Assembly: GCA_027485675.1 (NCBI GenBank)
Contig: JAIXQP010000019.1
Coordinates: forward strand, 1 to 64,000
Length of the DNA: 64,000 bases
From: Terriglobales bacterium
Lineage (GTDB): Bacteria > Acidobacteriota > Terriglobia > Bryobacterales > Bryobacteraceae
Direction of reading: 5' to 3'
Both the position numbers and the translations under genes were made by a program. The number at the start of each line of letters is the position of its first letter. Position 1 is the stretch's first letter. The notes below the pieces were generated by a model. The model ran no database searches, had not been told where the DNA came from, and saw nothing but the letters and a program-made list of their open reading frames with translations. Below are positions 61,770-64,000 of this stretch, piece by piece.

Positions 61770-62009
61770 ATGAAAGCGGAGATCTCCATTGACGATGCGT
61801 TGATGGAGCAGGCGGACGCGGTGGCTCGGGAATTGGGGATGAGCCGGAGCGGATTGGTGGCGGAAGCGCTGCGGGGATATCTCGACGAACGGCGGCAGCG
61901 AAGCCTGACGGCGCAACTCGACGCAGTCTATACGGTGCAGCCGGCCAATAGGGAAACGCGGCTGGTGCGCCGATTGAAGCGGAAACTCCCGCGGATTGAC
62001 CGATGGTAG
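61770..62009 (+). CDS. Ribbon-helix-helix antitoxin (MazE/VapB-like)
   Basis: A 79-residue protein with an N-terminal ribbon-helix-helix domain (KAEISIDDALMEQADAVARELGMSRSGLVAEALRGYL) and a charged C-terminal toxin-binding tail (RLVRRLKRKLPRIDRW). It is probably the antitoxin of a MazF-type toxin, of which only a remnant follows. It appears intact. Confidence 0.86.
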   Translation: MKAEISIDDALMEQADAVARELGMSRSGLVAEALRGYLDERRQRSLTAQLDAVYTVQPANRETRLVRRLKRKLPRIDRW

Positions 62010-62199
62010 GCGGGGTTCGGCGCCGGGCAATGTGGAATTGCGGATGGGGGACGGAGGACTGTCGAAGCCCGCGGTCGGGAATGTGGCGCAGATGACGACT
62101 GTGGATAAATCGGAACTGACGGAGCGAGTGGGTCGCCTATCCGCAGCTTCTTTGGGGGCCGCTTTGCGGGGCGTACGAGTGGTCATTACCGGCAAGTAG
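62002..62199 (+). pseudogene. MazF/PemK toxin remnant, N-terminal part deleted
   Basis: An ATG overlaps the antitoxin stop, but the expected MazF N-terminus (RRGDIWxVxLDPxxGSE) is absent apart from a few codons. After a shift in frame the C-terminal third is clear: PGNVELRMGDGGLSKPAVGN, then VAQMTTVDKSELTERVGRLS and AALRGVRVV, ending at 62199. Roughly 45-50 codons, including the catalytic arginine region, are missing. Confidence 0.8.
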
Positions 62200-62232
62200 G
62201 GCCGGGGTCATGTCGGGGGTGCACGGGAAAAG

Positions 62233-62260
62233 TTTACAGCACGAGCGAGTGGGTTACAAT
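62233..62260 (+). promoter_or_regulatory. Sigma-70-type promoter of the second TonB-receptor-like gene
   Basis: TTTACA (62233-62238) and TACAAT (62255-62260) are each one base from consensus and are separated by 16 nt. They lie 44 bases upstream of ATG 62304, giving a leader of about 37 nt with a GAGGGG site, so this gene has a conventional promoter and leader. Confidence 0.62.
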
Positions 62261-62303
62261 CTTACAAATTACGCGGCTCGCGCCCGAGGGGAAAGACCGA
62301 ATC

Positions 62304-64000
62304 ATGTTAGACCGTTTCGCAGTGAGGGCTCTGGCCCATTTATTGATTCTTGGAATGTTATGGATGGGCTCGACCTGGGCCCAGTCGACCGACGCCTCGT
62401 TGACGGGGGTGGTGATTGACCCGACTGGCGCCGCGGTGGCGGATGCCGCCGTGACGATTAGTAACACGAAGACGGGGGTGGCGACGCGAACGGTTTCCAA
62501 TGCGACGGGTTCTTATTCGTTTCCCTCGCTGCAGCCGGGCACTTACCGGTTGCAGGTGGAGAAGACAGGATTCGGCACTACGGTGCTGAACGGCCTGATT
62601 CTGGAGGTGGGCGCGCGGTTGGCGCGGGAGGTCGCCTTGAGCCTGGGGACGACGGCGGACGTGGTGGAGGTAGTGGCCGGGGTGGACAGTCCGATGGCGT
62701 ATGCGACGTCTTCGATCAGCGGCGTGATAACAGAGCGGAAGGTGTTGGAGTTGCCGGTCTCGTCGCGGAACGCGTTGAATCTGACGACGACGATGGCGGG
62801 CACGAACGGGCCGAACTTCAACGGTGCGCGGCGGGGGAACCTGAACGTGCAGATGGACGGGATCAACGTGATGGACGCGCGGATCAATTCGGGGGTGAAT
62901 TCGACGGTGACCGCTTCGGTGGACCGGATTGCGGAGTTCCGGATTATTGCGCAGCCGGTGGACGCTGAGTTCGGGCGCGGATCGGGGCAGGTGCAGATGA
63001 TTACGCGGTCGGGAACCAACGAGTTCCACGGCTCGCTGTTCAACTTCCACCGGAACACGGCGCTGAACGCGAACACGTGGTTCAACAACCTGAACGGGGT
63101 GGACCGGGAGATCCTGATCCGGAACCAGTATGGCGGGCGCGTGGGCGGGCGGGTGATTAAGAACCGGACGTTCTTCCACTTCCTGTACGAGGGGGAAAAG
63201 GTTCGTTCGAACGGGACGGTGAACACGACGGTGTGGACGGAGCCGATGCGGCGGGGAATTTACCGCTATTTCCCGAACGTCCAGAACGGCAATGCGAACG
63301 CGGCGCGGCCGACGGTGAGTCCGGATGGGTCGCCGCTGCCGCCGGTGGCGGGGGCGGCGCTGCAGAGCGTGAGTCTGTTCGGGGTGGACCCGAGCCGGCC
63401 CGGCCTGGACTCGACCGGGCTCGTGCGCCGGTACATTGATGCGATGCCCCTGCCGAACAACTTTCGCGGCGGGGATGGGCTGAACACGGCGTTTTTTACG
63501 TGGAATCGCCCGGGCCGTTTTGATTCGACGCAGTACAACATCAAGTTCGACCACATTTTCACGGATAAGCACCGGCTGGCTTTTTCGACGTCGATTGAGC
63601 GGGGCGATGAGTTCAACGGATTCATGGCGCAGAACTGGCCGACTTTGCGGGGCGGGACGGTGCAGCAGCGGGACTATTTGTACTCGTTGACGTTGACTTC
63701 GGTGGTGAGTCCGTCGGTGCTCAATGAGTTCCGGGCCGGGGCGCTGCGGCCGCGGTTTCGCTTTTTCGCGCCGTGGGAGCTGGATCCGGCGATGCTGCCG
63801 ACTTCGGGCAGCACGCCGTTTGCAGTGGACTTTGCGACGATTACGGACCCGGTGCGGATTGACAACGATCCGCAGGGGCGGATTTCGCCGAACTACCAGA
63901 TCTTCAACAAGACGTCGGTGATCCGGGGATCGCACAACTACAAGTTTGGGGGACAGTTGTGGCTTGTGTCGTCGAACGGCTTCAACTCGTTCAGCGTTCT
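62304..64000 (+). CDS. TonB-dependent receptor-like protein, 3' end outside the window
   Basis: An open frame of at least 565 codons that continues past the window edge. Signal peptide (MLDRFAVRALAHLLILGMLW onward, about 30 residues); carboxypeptidase-regulatory-like domain (SLTGVVIDPTGAAVADAAVT, SYSFPSLQPGTYRLQV); plug domain (LNVQMDGINVMDARI, IAEFRIIAQPVDAEFGRGSG); barrel onset GTNEFHGSLFNFHRN. It is a paralogue of the 53.4-kb gene in architecture but not a close copy. Expected total length is about 1100 residues. It has its own sigma-70-like promoter. Confidence 0.9.
   Translation, partial: MLDRFAVRALAHLLILGMLWMGSTWAQSTDASLTGVVIDPTGAAVADAAVTISNTKTGVATRTVSNATGSYSFPSLQPGTYRLQVEKTGFGTTVLNGLILEVGARLAREVALSLGTTADVVEVVAGVDSPMAYATSSISGVITERKVLELPVSSRNALNLTTTMAGTNGPNFNGARRGNLNVQMDGINVMDARINSGVNSTVTASVDRIAEFRIIAQPVDAEFGRGSGQVQMITRSGTNEFHGSLFNFHRNTALNANTWFNNLNGVDREILIRNQYGGRVGGRVIKNRTFFHFLYEGEKVRSNGTVNTTVWTEPMRRGIYRYFPNVQNGNANAARPTVSPDGSPLPPVAGAALQSVSLFGVDPSRPGLDSTGLVRRYIDAMPLPNNFRGGDGLNTAFFTWNRPGRFDSTQYNIKFDHIFTDKHRLAFSTSIERGDEFNGFMAQNWPTLRGGTVQQRDYLYSLTLTSVVSPSVLNEFRAGALRPRFRFFAPWELDPAMLPTSGSTPFAVDFATITDPVRIDNDPQGRISPNYQIFNKTSVIRGSHNYKFGGQLWLVSSNGFNSFSV

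Noticed and set aside
62098-62108. TGTGGATAA, an exact DnaA box on the minus strand
   Set aside because: It encodes the Val-Asp-Lys of the MazF TVDKS motif, so its presence is explained by coding constraint, and no other box lies nearby.

Overview
The window looks like a chromosomal piece of a GC-rich Acidobacteriota bacterium, most likely the Solibacteres/Bryobacterales lineage. The grounds are: a secreted protein of the Solibacter-type family I recognise as TIGR03437 (29.5-31.2 kb), two very large TonB-receptor-like proteins with an N-terminal carboxypeptidase-regulatory-like domain (53.4 and 62.3 kb), a DUF1592/DUF1552 pair with c-type haem motifs, sulfatases, a DUF3500 protein, and menaquinone made by the futalosine route (mqnD). 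These are family recognitions by eye; no database was searched. No rRNA, tRNA, CRISPR array or complete insertion sequence was seen.

Layout. 1-0.65 kb: a tandem array of ~150-bp repeats running into the 3' end of moeA. 0.6-6.4 kb: moeA, then a tightly overlapping operon (amidase, two M16 peptidase subunits, msrB). 6.4-11.5 kb: a minus-strand operon (M28 peptidase, acyl-CoA ligase, prmA, enolase-superfamily enzyme). 11.6-21.6 kb: gamma-glutamyltransferase-DUF72-sulfatase operon, an SDR gene divergent from a second sulfatase, an M23 peptidase, DUF3500, a PL22-like propeller and a redoxin. 21.7-31.2 kb: HPt protein, mqnD, HEAT protein, a terminator, class II photolyase with a TIGR01777 epimerase, a radical SAM/SPASM protein, a lone nuoM and the Solibacter-type secreted protein. 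31.2-44.2 kb: NtrYX-like two-component pair, PilZ, periplasmic RidA, trmH-rarA, a DUF218 gene followed by a photolyase-like cluster (DUF2256, FAD domain and a separate alpha/beta domain), LytTR regulator, epimerase, pta with a histone-deacetylase-like gene, and a LolA-like secreted protein.

44.2-53.3 kb is an accessory island. It is dense with toxin-antitoxin and restriction-modification genes, most of them broken: a FitAB-type pair with a frameshifted antitoxin, DUF433/DUF5615 pairs with broken toxins, a nonsense-mutated DUF433 copy, C-terminal hsdS and N-terminal hsdR fragments around a frameshifted AlbA_2 ATPase gene, a nonsense-mutated HTH antitoxin, and one apparently intact HepT-MntA pair. 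A MazE-like gene followed by a MazF remnant sits farther right at 61.8-62.2 kb. 53.4-64.0 kb returns to lineage-typical secreted and outer-membrane proteins; the last TonB-like gene runs off the window.

Two window-wide signals stand out. Many genes that begin a transcription unit carry a TANNNT hexamer only 6-12 nt before the start codon, which suggests leaderless mRNAs. The + strand also changes from C-rich on the left to G-rich on the right, crossing over around 29-34 kb, as expected near a replication origin, although no dnaA-type gene is present. Starts were chosen from signal peptides, Shine-Dalgarno sequences, ATGA/GTGA overlaps and the TANNNT signal.
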